Part shown: positions 25,357 through 34,790 of the stretch, in pieces
How the letters are laid out: each line of letters opens with the position of its first letter
Numbering within the stretch: position 1 is the stretch's first letter
NCBI RefSeq assembly: GCF_000744935.1
Contig: NZ_JQMW01000013.1
Location: forward strand, 434,001 to 498,000
Source of the DNA: Clostridium sp. KNHs214
GTDB lineage: Bacteria > Bacillota > Clostridia > Clostridiales > Clostridiaceae
Reading direction: 5' to 3'
Length of the DNA: 64,000 nucleotides
The notes under the pieces: generated by a model
What the model was told of the DNA's origin: nothing
Databases searched by the model: none
Seen by the model: the letters and a program-made list of their open reading frames with translations, nothing else
Made by a program: the position numbers and the translations under genes

Positions 25357-26862
25357 GCTTCCAAATCTAACTACTACTTGATTTTTTAGCATGTTCCAAA
25401 TTTCTTTGTCTTCCATACCTAATCTCCAAAGGGCGATACCCTTAATACCCATTTCATAAGCCTTATCTATTTTAGCCTTGATACTCCTAGTATCTTCAAA
25501 CCATACTTCGTGATTTTGTCCATTCTCGTCTGTATAGGCGAAAGTTGGAGTTTGAGTTCTTTCATCAAATACTATGTCCTTATTGTATTTTTTAGCTAAA
25601 TTTACTGCCATATCATAAGTAACATAAGTATTTCTTCCTGTAGTTAAGTTAAAATCAAATCCAAATACAGAAACTGCTGCAGCTATATTTTCTCTAGGCA
25701 TTTTGGTTATAGTGTATCCTATTACCCTTTCCATCCATCCTATAGAAACTACTGGTCCTGGACCGCTTCCTGGCCATCCGTGTTCATTATAAAGCATTAT
25801 AACTGCTTCATCCAAAGCTTTCCCTATTCTTCCATAGTTAAAAGGATCTGAAAAAGGATTAAAGGGTTCATCACTTACTCTAGCAGGAAGCGCTGCAGAC
25901 ACATAAAATCCCGCTGCTTTAAGCCTTCTATAAAGCTCCTCATAAAATAATGATAACTTATCACTATCCTTTAAATACACATCTTCTATATCAATATTAA
26001 CCCCATCAAAATTATACTTTCTTAATAATGCTAATATATTTTCTATAAAGGCCCTTCTTGTTTCAGGTGTTGAAACCATTCTACTAACTAGTTCCTTAGC
26101 TAAATTAGTTTCTCCATCTTTGTATAATAAATTATGGACTGTAGCCAATGCCTTAACGTTGCTTTTATGAGCTATTAATACTATATTATTTACATACTCA
26201 TCTGTAAAATCTCCAAACTTCTCTATCTTAGTAGCGTCTGTAGGATTTATCCTAAACAAAAATAGCCCCAGTTCAGGAATACTATTTTTATTATCCACAA
26301 AGGATTGATAGGAGCTTGGAAGTGCTGGCCCCTCTTCTCTAGTGTAATAGCCTAGTATAGTGCTTATAGGCTTTTCTACCCAATATACATTAAAATTTAC
26401 TTGCCCTTTAAGTATCCATCCAAGCTCATCATTATGAATTTTTACTCTGTACCAATTATCTCTAGACTCTACCATAGACATTTTAGAACTTACCGCCATC
26501 TTTTGTAATTCTCTATATGAGGCACCTGGCCCTGTTCTTATACTTGCGTTGTCTACTTTTACTACTACCTCACTATAAAAAGGTATCTTCAATGATTGGC
26601 CAATATAAAGATTTACACTTTTTAAATTATTTAATTTTACAATACTCTCCACAGTAGTATTTAAAGTCCTAGCTATGGTATATAAAGAATCTCCTGGTTG
26701 AACAATATAAAAACTAGCAGGTATATAAATTTTTTGCCCAACATATATTAAATTACTTTGTAAATTGTTGTACTCCCTTATTCTACTCGGAGTAATATTA
26801 AATTTTATAGCTATGGAATAAAGGCTATCCCTAGTTTTAACATAATAAATAACTGGCAGCAT
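25354..26862 (-). CDS. LysM-SH3-GH18 cell-wall hydrolase (YaaH/SleL-like)
   Basis: 502 residues: LysM 1 (about 4-48), LysM 2 (about 51-95, FYIVQPGDSLYTIARTLNTT), a bacterial SH3 domain (about 98-155, VDNASIRTGPGASYRELQKM), and a GH18 catalytic domain (about 166-500). The GH18 motif is DGVNIDIE with acid/base Glu293, and the barrel ends with GIKGIALWRLG. Relatives are spore-cortex N-acetylglucosaminidases acting during germination; the SH3 insert is not usual in SleL. No signal peptide, as in spore-deposited YaaH. The start is GCATG-proximal with AAGGATAAC upstream. The stop codon lies in the terminal repeat of element copy 2. Confidence 0.93.
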   Translation of the reverse strand: MLPVIYYVKTRDSLYSIAIKFNITPSRIREYNNLQSNLIYVGQKIYIPASFYIVQPGDSLYTIARTLNTTVESIVKLNNLKSVNLYIGQSLKIPFYSEVVVKVDNASIRTGPGASYRELQKMAVSSKMSMVESRDNWYRVKIHNDELGWILKGQVNFNVYWVEKPISTILGYYTREEGPALPSSYQSFVDNKNSIPELGLFLFRINPTDATKIEKFGDFTDEYVNNIVLIAHKSNVKALATVHNLLYKDGETNLAKELVSRMVSTPETRRAFIENILALLRKYNFDGVNIDIEDVYLKDSDKLSLFYEELYRRLKAAGFYVSAALPARVSDEPFNPFSDPFNYGRIGKALDEAVIMLYNEHGWPGSGPGPVVSIGWMERVIGYTITKMPRENIAAAVSVFGFDFNLTTGRNTYVTYDMAVNLAKKYNKDIVFDERTQTPTFAYTDENGQNHEVWFEDTRSIKAKIDKAYEMGIKGIALWRLGMEDKEIWNMLKNQVVVRFGS

Positions 26863-27010
26863 GTTATCCTTCCTAAAAAAATTATTACTCCTTACTATAC
26901 TATGCTTTTATTGCAAAATAAGTTATGTTACGAAGAAAAACAATATTATTTTATTAAAAATTTATGATGATAAATTACTGTCAGTATATAAATCATGAAA
27001 CAAAACAATG

Positions 27011-28612
27011 TTATTTTCTTGAATTAGATGGTTCAAGTCTCACTTTATTTCCTTTTATTTTTATTCCGCTAACATTTTTAATAACTTTTTCACTTACTTC
27101 TTCTGGTACTTCTATAAATGAATACTTTTCATATATGTCAATTTTTCCTATTTCTTTTCCCTTTATTCTAGCTTCTCTAGCTATGTTATTTACAAAATCT
27201 CCAGTAGTAACCTTTTGTTTTCTACCTAAGTTTACAAATAATCTTACCATACCCTCTTCTGCACCAGTATGCTTTACTTCAGCTTGAATATTGTTTTCCA
27301 GTTCCTCACTTTTACTATCTTTGGACTCCATATAAATTTTTAAAAGTCCTGCAGCTAAAACTGTTTCATTAAAACCATCCTGAATTAGCTGTTTAATATA
27401 ATCGTAATATTTGCTTGGAATTTGTTCTTCCGCAACTTCCTTTACATCTTGAAGAAAACGCTTAGCTTTTATTTCTTCCACTTCTTCCTTATTAGGAGCT
27501 TTTGCTTCAGTTATCTTCATTTTAGTATATCTTTCTATTTCTTTTAACTTTCTTATTTCTCTTGAAGATACAAAACTAAAGGCTTTCCCTTCTCTTCCTG
27601 CACGTCCAGTTCTACCCGTTCTATGAACATAATACTCCTCAAATTGTGGTAAATCATAGTTAAATACTACTTCCACATCATCTACATCTATACCCCTTGC
27701 TACCACATCTGTAGCTACCAGTATCTGTATTATTCCTTTTCTAAACTTGTTCATTACCTTATCTCTTTGATTTTGGCTTAAATCTCCATGAATGGCATCT
27801 GCAAAAAATCCTCTTGACTGCAGTTGAACTACTAATTCATCTACCATTTTCTTAGTATTACAAAATACAACTGCAAGTTTTGGATTAGATATAATCATTA
27901 ATCTATTTAAAAGCTCTAATTTATCCTTTTGTTTTACTACAAAATACTTTTGTTCTATATTAGAAACTGTGAGTTGTTTTTTTACTACTTTGATTAACTT
28001 AGGCTCCCTTTGATATCTTTTAGTTATATCTAAAATAGCTTTAGGCATAGTAGCTGAGAATAATAAAGTTTGTCTTTCTTCAGGTGTTTCCTTAAGTATT
28101 GTCTCTATATCCTCTACAAATCCCATATTAAGCATTTCATCTGCTTCATCTAAGGCTACCATATTTATATCATTCAACTTAAGAGTTCCTCTTCTCATGT
28201 GATCCATAACTCTTCCTGGAGTACCTACAACCACTTGAGTTCCTCTTTTTAGTTCTCTTATCTGTGCATCTATTGATCCTCCACCATATATAGGGGTTAC
28301 TTTTAATCTTTTTTTATGAGCAGAAAGCTTTTTCATTTCCTTTGCAAATTGTATTGCAAGCTCACGAGTGGGGCAAAGTATTATACTTTGAAGCTTTTTA
28401 CTTTCGTCATCTATTTTTTCTATAATAGGAATTCCTATAGCTGCCGTCTTTCCTGTACCGGTTTGTGCCTGACCTATTACATCGTTTCCTCCTAATACAT
28501 ATGGAATAGCTCTATACTGAATAGGTGTTGCTTCTTTGTACCCCATTTCCTCTATGGTTTTCTTCATTTCATTAGATAATTGTAATTGTTCAAAATTAGT
28601 ATTTTCTTTCAT
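27011..28612 (-). CDS. DEAD-box ATP-dependent RNA helicase, DeaD/CshA type with DbpA-like C-terminus
   Basis: I choose the ATG at 28612 (MKENTNFEQLQLSNEMKKTI), preceded by GGAGAGGAA, giving 533 residues. Motifs: Q motif ATPIQ, Walker A AQTGTGKT, DEAD in VALDEADEML, SAT in LFSATMP, and HRTGRTGRAG in the second RecA domain. Residues about 450-530 form a DbpA-type RNA-binding domain (VRLFVNLGRKQKVTTGDFVN, IDIYEKYSFIEVP). It unwinds short RNA duplexes in ribosome assembly and mRNA turnover, especially in the cold. A long non-coding leader lies upstream. Confidence 0.96.
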   Translation of the reverse strand: MKENTNFEQLQLSNEMKKTIEEMGYKEATPIQYRAIPYVLGGNDVIGQAQTGTGKTAAIGIPIIEKIDDESKKLQSIILCPTRELAIQFAKEMKKLSAHKKRLKVTPIYGGGSIDAQIRELKRGTQVVVGTPGRVMDHMRRGTLKLNDINMVALDEADEMLNMGFVEDIETILKETPEERQTLLFSATMPKAILDITKRYQREPKLIKVVKKQLTVSNIEQKYFVVKQKDKLELLNRLMIISNPKLAVVFCNTKKMVDELVVQLQSRGFFADAIHGDLSQNQRDKVMNKFRKGIIQILVATDVVARGIDVDDVEVVFNYDLPQFEEYYVHRTGRTGRAGREGKAFSFVSSREIRKLKEIERYTKMKITEAKAPNKEEVEEIKAKRFLQDVKEVAEEQIPSKYYDYIKQLIQDGFNETVLAAGLLKIYMESKDSKSEELENNIQAEVKHTGAEEGMVRLFVNLGRKQKVTTGDFVNNIAREARIKGKEIGKIDIYEKYSFIEVPEEVSEKVIKNVSGIKIKGNKVRLEPSNSRK

Positions 28613-28824
28613 TCTATATTTCCTCTCCAAATTTATTTGCATACACTAGAGCTTGGTTAAGCTATAAACACCGCTATTAAGCACTATTAACTCTTATTGG
28701 ATGTAAACTATACCCTACGCTCCATTGTTCAAAAGCCTCTGGAAATACTTTTTCGTTTCTACTAACCTCCAATAAGATCACCATTATTTAAGTAAATTTA
28801 CTAAAAATCTGTAATTTACAAAAT
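28613..28824. other. Leader / intergenic DNA upstream of the helicase
   Basis: About 210 bases without a frame. As with many cold-induced helicase genes, a long 5' leader is likely. Pairing between ATCTTATTGGAGGTTAGTAG and ACTCTTATTGGATG-like stretches is imperfect; no known RNA motif recognised. Confidence 0.4.
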
Positions 28825-28862
28825 TAAAAAACGATACTCAAATGAACATCGTTTTTATTTTA
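28825..28862 (-). terminator. Terminator of the MATE gene
   Basis: AAAACGAT and ATCGTTTT form a stem around a 13-base loop, with T-runs on both strands (minus strand ends in TTTTTTAATTTT). It lies about 140 bases after the MATE stop. Confidence 0.75.
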
Positions 28863-28936
28863 CATAAATAAACCAAATATATTCACTTTAAATGCATACT
28901 AATTTAAAATAACATATTGAAAGCATCATGTCAATG

Positions 28937-29030
28937 TTAATCTATGACTGTTTCTGCATCATGTGTAATCTATAAATATCTATTAATGCCCTGCATCGTA
29001 TTAATCTAAAACTGTTTCTGTGTCATATAT
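28937..29030 (-). repeat. Duplicated 3' end of the MATE gene
   Basis: The last 26 bases of the MATE gene (ATGACACAGAAACAG, encoding DTETVLD plus stop) recur about 62 bases downstream (ATGATGCAGAAACAG, which would encode DAETVID plus stop). Twenty-two of 26 positions agree. This looks like the relic of a second MATE gene or of a tandem duplication. Confidence 0.6.
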
Positions 29031-30368
29031 ATTTTTAGCCTTATATAAATAGAAACTCAAAAAGAATCTTATTACTAAATCAATTCCCATGGCTATCCAT
29101 ACCATAACTATATTAGTCTTTAATGCATAAGCCAAAAACAGTGAAGCCGGTATCCTTATGCACCAAAGTCCTATACCTGATACAATCATAGGAACTTTTG
29201 TATATCCAGCTCCTCTTAAAGCTCCATTTAAAACTCCTGAAGCATTTTGAGCTATTTGTACTACACCCATTATTATTAAATACTTAACTCCTAAAACTAT
29301 TATATTTTCCTTATCCGTAAGCATCCTCAAAACTCCATGAGGGAAGAATACTAAGAGAATAGTAGTTACTACAGTTATCATCATGGAACCCTTCATTATC
29401 TCTTTTAAATATTTTTTTCCTTTTTCTCCATCTCTAGCTCCTACACACTGCCCTATAAAAGTGGTAGCTGCTATACCAAACCCCGCAGCTGGCATAAAAG
29501 ATATGGATTCCGCTTGAAGCCCCAATTGATATGCGGCAAATACAGTATTTCCATATTTAAGCATTATCCTAGTGAGAATTATAGCTGATAATTGCCAAAA
29601 CAATGATTCCATGGAAGAAGGAATTCCAACTCTATAAATACTTTTAACTTCCTGTAAATTAAGTTGAAAAAAATTCTTATTTAAAAGTGGATTTAACACT
29701 CCTTTTTTTCTAAAAAACACATAAAAGGCTATACAAGATCCTACAAATTGTGCAAGGACTGTAGCTACTGCTGCACCTCTAAGTCCAAGCTTTGGAAATC
29801 CTAGTTTTCCAAATATAAAAAGAAATCCAAATCCAATATTAACTATATTCATAACTAAAGCCATATAAAATGGTGTTTTTGCATCTCCCATACTTTGAAG
29901 CACTGAAATAGCTATGAGCATTATGGCTAAAAAAGGTAGCCCAAAAGAAACTATCCTCAAATACTGTGCTGCATTACTTAAAAGCACAGCATCAGGCTTA
30001 AATATAGATAAAATCTTAGGTGCATTCCAAAATATAATTTGCTGTATTATTATAACTAATATTAATGATGAAAGTATCGTTTGCTGTATTACTTTTCTCA
30101 ATTTATCCATTTTTTTCGCCCCATAGGCCTGAGCTACAAAAACTCCAGCTCCTATGGTTATACCCTTAAAAATCGCCCAAACAATATTAGCAATTCTAGA
30201 CCCTATACCTATGGAACCTATGGCGATCTCCCCCAATCTACCTACCATTGCCATAGAAAAAAGTCCCACAGACATCTCTAATATACTTTCTAAAGTTATA
30301 GGTAATATTAAATAAAAAATCTTTTTCCTTATTTCTTTTAATTCTTCCTTTTCCCTACACATTTCCAT
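29001..30368 (-). CDS. MATE family efflux transporter
   Basis: 455 residues from MEMCREKEELKEIRKKIFYL, chosen because GGAGGGG lies nine bases before it; upstream in-frame ATGs fall before that site. Twelve hydrophobic segments, with family strings ILPITLESILEMSVGLFSMA at helix 1 and GFGIAATTFIGQCVGARDGE at the start of the second half. It should export cationic drugs or metabolites using a sodium or proton gradient. It is followed by a duplicated scrap of its own 3' end and a terminator. Confidence 0.95.
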   Translation of the reverse strand: MEMCREKEELKEIRKKIFYLILPITLESILEMSVGLFSMAMVGRLGEIAIGSIGIGSRIANIVWAIFKGITIGAGVFVAQAYGAKKMDKLRKVIQQTILSSLILVIIIQQIIFWNAPKILSIFKPDAVLLSNAAQYLRIVSFGLPFLAIMLIAISVLQSMGDAKTPFYMALVMNIVNIGFGFLFIFGKLGFPKLGLRGAAVATVLAQFVGSCIAFYVFFRKKGVLNPLLNKNFFQLNLQEVKSIYRVGIPSSMESLFWQLSAIILTRIMLKYGNTVFAAYQLGLQAESISFMPAAGFGIAATTFIGQCVGARDGEKGKKYLKEIMKGSMMITVVTTILLVFFPHGVLRMLTDKENIIVLGVKYLIIMGVVQIAQNASGVLNGALRGAGYTKVPMIVSGIGLWCIRIPASLFLAYALKTNIVMVWIAMGIDLVIRFFLSFYLYKAKNIYDTETVLD

Positions 30369-30491
30369 TCTTGAACCCCTCCATTCCATAAATAAAATCA
30401 AATTTTAAAATAGAATCCTTCGGTAAAATAAATTTGCTTCCCATTTTATGATTATCGTTTTAACATCATAGTAGTTTAAAAACGTCTCCTA

Positions 30492-31409
30492 CTATTCATT
30501 AGCTGCTTTTTTTAATTCTACATTTTCTTGCCTTTTCTTTAAAAAATCCCACTTAGTCTCCGCTGTTATTATTGACAGGAATATAAATACACATCCTATT
30601 ATTATCTTAGTTGTAAGCTTTTCTCCAAGAAATATCACCGCAAAGAAACATCCAAAAAATGACTCTAAAGATAGTATTATAGCAGCATGAGTTGAAGATG
30701 TGTACTTTTGAGCAATATTTTGCACAAGAAAAGCTATCAAAGTACTAAATACACTTAAATAAGCTACAGATAACATAACACTAGTACTTAAATAAGGTAA
30801 CTTCGGTTCGAATATCAATGCAGAAATATAAGATAAAATTGCGGCTACGCCAAACTGAACTACTGTAAGCACTATCGGATCTAATTTTTCAGCATAAAAA
30901 CCTGTAGATATTATTTGCGCAGCAAAGAACACTGAACATATAAGCGTAAGGGCATCTCCTAAATTAATTTTTATACTTCCCTGCATAGTTAACATACCGA
31001 TTCCCAAAAAAGCTAAAAAAGCTGCAGCTATGGAATAATTATCTGGTTTTTTCTTTATAAAAATCCAACACAAAAAAGGAACCTCCACCACATAAATTGC
31101 TGTAAGAAAAGCTTGTTTTCCAGCTGTAGTATATTGAAGTCCTATAGTTTGAAATGCAAAAGCTAAAAATAAAAATATACCTATTATACTTCCACCTATT
31201 ATATTTTTTTTATCAATTCTCTTAACCCTTTTCCAAAATACTAAGCACATAAGCAAAAAAGATAATCCAAATCTCATAGCCATTATATAAAAAGGAGTTA
31301 CTGAGTTAAGGGCATCCTTAATAACTACAAATCCCCCACCCCATAACATTGCCACTAAAAGAAGTGATAAATCTGCAATTAGATTTTTTCTTTTTTTTAT
31401 ATTTTCCAT
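30492..31409 (-). CDS. EamA/DMT family transporter
   Basis: 305 residues from the ATG at 31407-31409; GGGAGGG lies six bases upstream. Ten membrane segments in two EamA repeats: the first contains LLLVAMLWGGGFVVIKDALN and the second GDALTLICSVFFAAQIISTG. The C-terminus is basic. Members export or import amino acids and other metabolites; the substrate is not predictable. It lies 90 bases from MATE with no visible terminator between, so the two exporters may share a transcript. Confidence 0.93.
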   Translation of the reverse strand: MENIKKRKNLIADLSLLLVAMLWGGGFVVIKDALNSVTPFYIMAMRFGLSFLLMCLVFWKRVKRIDKKNIIGGSIIGIFLFLAFAFQTIGLQYTTAGKQAFLTAIYVVEVPFLCWIFIKKKPDNYSIAAAFLAFLGIGMLTMQGSIKINLGDALTLICSVFFAAQIISTGFYAEKLDPIVLTVVQFGVAAILSYISALIFEPKLPYLSTSVMLSVAYLSVFSTLIAFLVQNIAQKYTSSTHAAIILSLESFFGCFFAVIFLGEKLTTKIIIGCVFIFLSIITAETKWDFLKKRQENVELKKAANE

Positions 31410-31690
31410 CACAATCCCTCCCCAATAATTCTTGTTAATTATAACTTAGAAAACCTTTCCTAAACCTTAAATAAAATCACTCGTATTCTTTTATTATACT
31501 AAGATATAGTTATACATCCACATAGTATATTTATTAATCCAATACTAATCTTATCAGATAACTCACTGCAAAATCAATTAAAATTATCATAAAATTGTGT
31601 AATTTCTTTCACTAATATATTTATATGTAATTTTTTATTCAAAGTATAAAATTTTACCTTTTACACTTATATATTAAAATAAGTAACCCA
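31410..31690. other. Promoter region of the EamA gene and flanking non-coding DNA
   Basis: About 280 AT-rich bases without a frame. It must hold the EamA promoter; I do not see a standout -35/-10 pair or any RNA motif. It ends at a family B palindromic element. Confidence 0.4.
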
Positions 31691-31870
31691 TTAATATAAT
31701 TATTCTGCAAAAGCATTACATTACCTGAATTATGAAATTTCTCTGGAATGACTTGAATAAGAAGCAAAGGAACTGTTTAAATTTATTGTTCTGAGCTCTT
31801 TGCAAGTCATGGAGGAGAAATTTCATAATTCCACTACATTGTACCTTATTGTGGGTTAATAAATAATATA
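31691..31870. repeat. Palindromic element, family B (complete copy)
   Basis: Outer arms near ATTATTCTGCAAAAGC and TTGTGGGTTAATAAATAAT; inner arms GAATTATGAAATTTCTC and GAGAAATTTCATAATTC. The centre reads AAGCAAAGGAACTGTTTAAA and TTGTTCTGAGCTCTTTGCAA. It lies 3' of the NhaC operon terminator. Confidence 0.85.
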
Positions 31871-31893
31871 ATTTTATTTTACAAGATATTTCA

Positions 31894-31940
31894 TAAAAAA
31901 ATAACTCACGTAAAATAAATTACGAGAGCTATTTTTATAA
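31894..31940 (-). terminator. Terminator of the NhaC operon
   Basis: On the minus strand AAATAGCTCTCGTAA and TTACGTGAGTTATTT form a stem around TTTATT and are followed by TTTTATG, about 35 bases past the nhaC stop. Confidence 0.85.
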
Positions 31941-31972
31941 AATTCATGTTTAATTTTTAGTTCTATCCAGCA

Positions 31973-33538
31973 CTACATATTAACCTTGTTATTAATATGA
32001 GCTAATTGTTTGCTGTTAATTTTATTTAAAATAAAGCATATAAAGAACATTAATATTATCCCAAGTGGTATAAATACATAAGGTTTTATATTAAATACTC
32101 CTATTAAAAGGAACATTAAAAATACTACGCTAGCCACTGTAAGCCCATAGGGTACTTGGGTTTTTACGTGATCTATATGGTCTGCACCTGCAAATATAGA
32201 TGCCATAACAGTGGTATCTGAAATTGGCGAGCAGTGGTCTCCAAAGACAGCTCCTGACATAGCAATACCTGGTACAGCCATCGCTATAGCTGGATCCTTA
32301 GTTACTGAATAAACCAAAGGAATTGCTATAGGTGTTATAATAGCCATAGTTCCCCAAGATGTTCCTGTAGCAAAAGAAACTATCATGCCAAGTGCAAATA
32401 TAATTATTGGTAATACTGCAAATGGTACATTAGCTCCTATATTTGATATAAGGAAAGTAGCAAGTCCCATTCCCTTAGTTACAGTACTTAGTGACCATGC
32501 CATAGTAAGTATAGCTGCTGTAAGAACCATCAGCTTAAATCCATCCATGAATGTGTCCATAGCTTCCTTAAGATCCATTATTCTATAAACCATAGATAAA
32601 ACTAATCCACTCATAGCCATTGCAAAAGAACCCCAAAGCAATGCTGTAACTGCATCAGATTTTTCAAGTATCTGCATAAATGTAGTTCCTTCTCTTCCTG
32701 TCCATGCAAAGCCTATAATAGTTACTCCTATCATAGCTATAAATGGAATTATAAATGTACCTATTTTAGGTTCTACATCTTTAGGTTCTCCTAATTCTGT
32801 ACCCACATCCATCATTGGCTGTGCTCCATCTCTACAGAATTTACCTTCCTTCAAAGCTCTTTTTTCAGCTTTAAGCATTGGACCATAATCTAGTCCAGAT
32901 ATAACTATTATTCCAACAAATATTAATGTAAACATGCTATATAAATTATAAGGAATACTTCTTATATAAGCATACATAGGACTTACATTATTCAGTCCAG
33001 CAGCCTTAAGTCCTTGACCTATCATTCCTATTTGGAAGGCAATCCAATCCGATATGAATAATGAAGCTGCTGGAGCCGCTGTTGCATCTAGTATGTATGA
33101 AAGTTTTTCCGATGATACATTTTGCTCTTTTGCTATATCCCTAAATACATTACCATCTATAGCTGCTATTAAACAATCATTTACACTTATAAGCATACCT
33201 AAAATCCATGCCCCAATGCCTACATATTTTCTGTTTTTTATCTTTTTTCTTGCCCAATTTGATAATGCACGGCTTCCTCCTAGTTTCCATATGAAGGATA
33301 TTCCTGCCCCCATAAACATAGTAAATAATATAAGCTTAGCGTTGCCCGGATCCGTAAGTTCATTTACTATAGTCTCTATAGAAAAGGTTGTTGCAGAAAT
33401 AGGATTTCCTTTAAATATAATAAGTCCCCCTGTAAATACACCTGCAAACAAAGATACTAATACCATCTTAGTTTTAAAGCACAAAATTATTGCCACTAGT
33501 GGTGGTATAAGTGCCCAAAATCCAAAATTACCATTCAT
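31973..33538 (-). CDS. NhaC family Na+/H+ antiporter-like transporter
   Basis: 521 residues from the ATG at 33536-33538 (MNGNFGFWALIPPLVAIILC), preceded by AGGGGGC; a longer frame to 33610 lacks a site. About eleven membrane segments. Signature strings include GMLISVNDCLIAAIDGN, DATAAPAASLFISDWIAFQI, FATGTSWGTMAIITPIAIPL and AVFGDHCSPISDTTVMASI, typical of the NhaC/YheL group, which includes malate-lactate and amino acid exchangers. It ends an operon with two GcvP-like subunits, so an amino acid or its product may be the true substrate. Two hairpins lie in the 122-base gap upstream. Confidence 0.92.
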   Translation of the reverse strand: MNGNFGFWALIPPLVAIILCFKTKMVLVSLFAGVFTGGLIIFKGNPISATTFSIETIVNELTDPGNAKLILFTMFMGAGISFIWKLGGSRALSNWARKKIKNRKYVGIGAWILGMLISVNDCLIAAIDGNVFRDIAKEQNVSSEKLSYILDATAAPAASLFISDWIAFQIGMIGQGLKAAGLNNVSPMYAYIRSIPYNLYSMFTLIFVGIIVISGLDYGPMLKAEKRALKEGKFCRDGAQPMMDVGTELGEPKDVEPKIGTFIIPFIAMIGVTIIGFAWTGREGTTFMQILEKSDAVTALLWGSFAMAMSGLVLSMVYRIMDLKEAMDTFMDGFKLMVLTAAILTMAWSLSTVTKGMGLATFLISNIGANVPFAVLPIIIFALGMIVSFATGTSWGTMAIITPIAIPLVYSVTKDPAIAMAVPGIAMSGAVFGDHCSPISDTTVMASIFAGADHIDHVKTQVPYGLTVASVVFLMFLLIGVFNIKPYVFIPLGIILMFFICFILNKINSKQLAHINNKVNM

Positions 33539-33565
33539 ATAATAGCCCCCTACTTTAATAAATTT

Positions 33566-33626
33566 CATATGACATAATATTCTGTCATATGACTTTATTG
33601 CATAAGGCATCCTTCAGGATGCCTTA
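33566..33626 (-). other. Two intercistronic hairpins before nhaC
   Basis: CATATGACAT... with GTCATATG (33566-33591) and TAAGGCATCC with GGATGCCTTA around TTCA (33603-33626, perfect). No T-run follows either on the minus strand, so they are more likely mRNA processing or stability structures that set the nhaC level apart from the upstream genes. Confidence 0.7.
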
Positions 33627-33660
33627 CATTATAAACATACCTAATTATGTTATACCTATA

Positions 33661-34773
33661 TTATTTTACTGAATACATTATTTCTTCATTATATCCAGTT
33701 ATGACCCTTACATATCCTTTTAAAAATCTATCCATTTCTTCAGTACCAGTATCCACATAAAAAGGCTTCATATTTAAAGATTGTATTTTATGAATTGTAG
33801 ATACAACCATTATGTTTTCTTTTCCAACTTTTTTAATTACCTCCGAGCTTATCTGCTGGTTTCCCCTACCAAACAAATATCCTTGTCCACCTATTGGAGT
33901 AATTATAAGCTTAGATGTTTTACCTTCTATAGTATTTAAAATTTCTTTTTCACAAGCATCTTTTTTAATGAGCCTTTTGTTATAAACAATATCAACACCA
34001 AATAAAGTATTAGGAAGCTTTAATGTTTCCATAATAGGTCTAGTGGTAGAACCAGGACCTACTATATAAAACACATCATCAATCATATTATCTACTACAT
34101 AAAGCCCTATAGTCTTCTGCGCTATTTCCTCTCCTAAAGGAGTAGGAGCTTTTTTCCCTTGAAGTAAGTTTTTTTCAAAAGGTATATATAGATATCCATA
34201 AAGCCTAGTGCTCACTCTATTTTTCCTAAAAGCTTCTTCATCTATATCCATAACCTCTACTTCTTTAATAGAACTAATTCTTCCCATTACATATTCCAAA
34301 GCTAATTTTCCTGCATTTTTAGGATTTATAGCATACACTGGTGAATGTATCTTAACACCAGCTGGAATCCCTATTACAACCATTTTATCTCCTATGGCAT
34401 TGTATATATCTCTAGCAGTTCCATCTCCCCCTGCAAATATAAGTAAATCCGCAGACTCTTTTAATATACTTTTAGCCGCCTTTATAGTATGTGAACTTTG
34501 AGTATTTTTATTTTCTACTTCTAAAAGCACTCTAGTTTTAAATCCTAATTCTCTAGCTTGATTTTCTCCCATATCTCCAGAACAGGTAATTATTTCTATG
34601 CGTTCTTTTAAAAGTAATAGTTCTTTTAAAGCAGATAATGCTCTTTTAGGTGCCTGAGGTAATGCACCTAACTTTATTGCCTTTTCTAAAGTATCTTCTC
34701 CATCAGTTCCTTTGAGTCCCACTCTGCCACCCATGCCAGCTATAGGATTTATAATGAGTCCAACTTTTTTCAA
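33661..34773 (-). CDS. AcoX / ATP-NAD kinase-like protein
   Basis: 370 residues. The N-terminus KKVGLIINPIAGMGGRVGLK and the string LLIFAGGDGTARDIYNAIGD (GGDGT) define the NAD-kinase superfamily; the C-terminal half (FYIVGPGSTTRPIMETL, LIITPIGGQGYLFGRGNQQI) matches the AcoX branch found with acetoin and other catabolic operons. The substrate of AcoX proteins is not established as far as I know. The start is 17 bases after the GcvPB-like gene, so it is in the operon. Phosphorylation of a nucleotide cofactor or pathway intermediate is possible. Confidence 0.88.
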   Translation of the reverse strand: MKKVGLIINPIAGMGGRVGLKGTDGEDTLEKAIKLGALPQAPKRALSALKELLLLKERIEIITCSGDMGENQARELGFKTRVLLEVENKNTQSSHTIKAAKSILKESADLLIFAGGDGTARDIYNAIGDKMVVIGIPAGVKIHSPVYAINPKNAGKLALEYVMGRISSIKEVEVMDIDEEAFRKNRVSTRLYGYLYIPFEKNLLQGKKAPTPLGEEIAQKTIGLYVVDNMIDDVFYIVGPGSTTRPIMETLKLPNTLFGVDIVYNKRLIKKDACEKEILNTIEGKTSKLIITPIGGQGYLFGRGNQQISSEVIKKVGKENIMVVSTIHKIQSLNMKPFYVDTGTEEMDRFLKGYVRVITGYNEEIMYSVK

Positions 34774-34790
34774 AGTATCACTCCTTCATG

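Noticed and set aside
26291-26299. Isolated DnaA box
   Set aside because: Single exact match inside a gene; expected by chance in 64 kb, unlike the intergenic cluster at 17863-17994.
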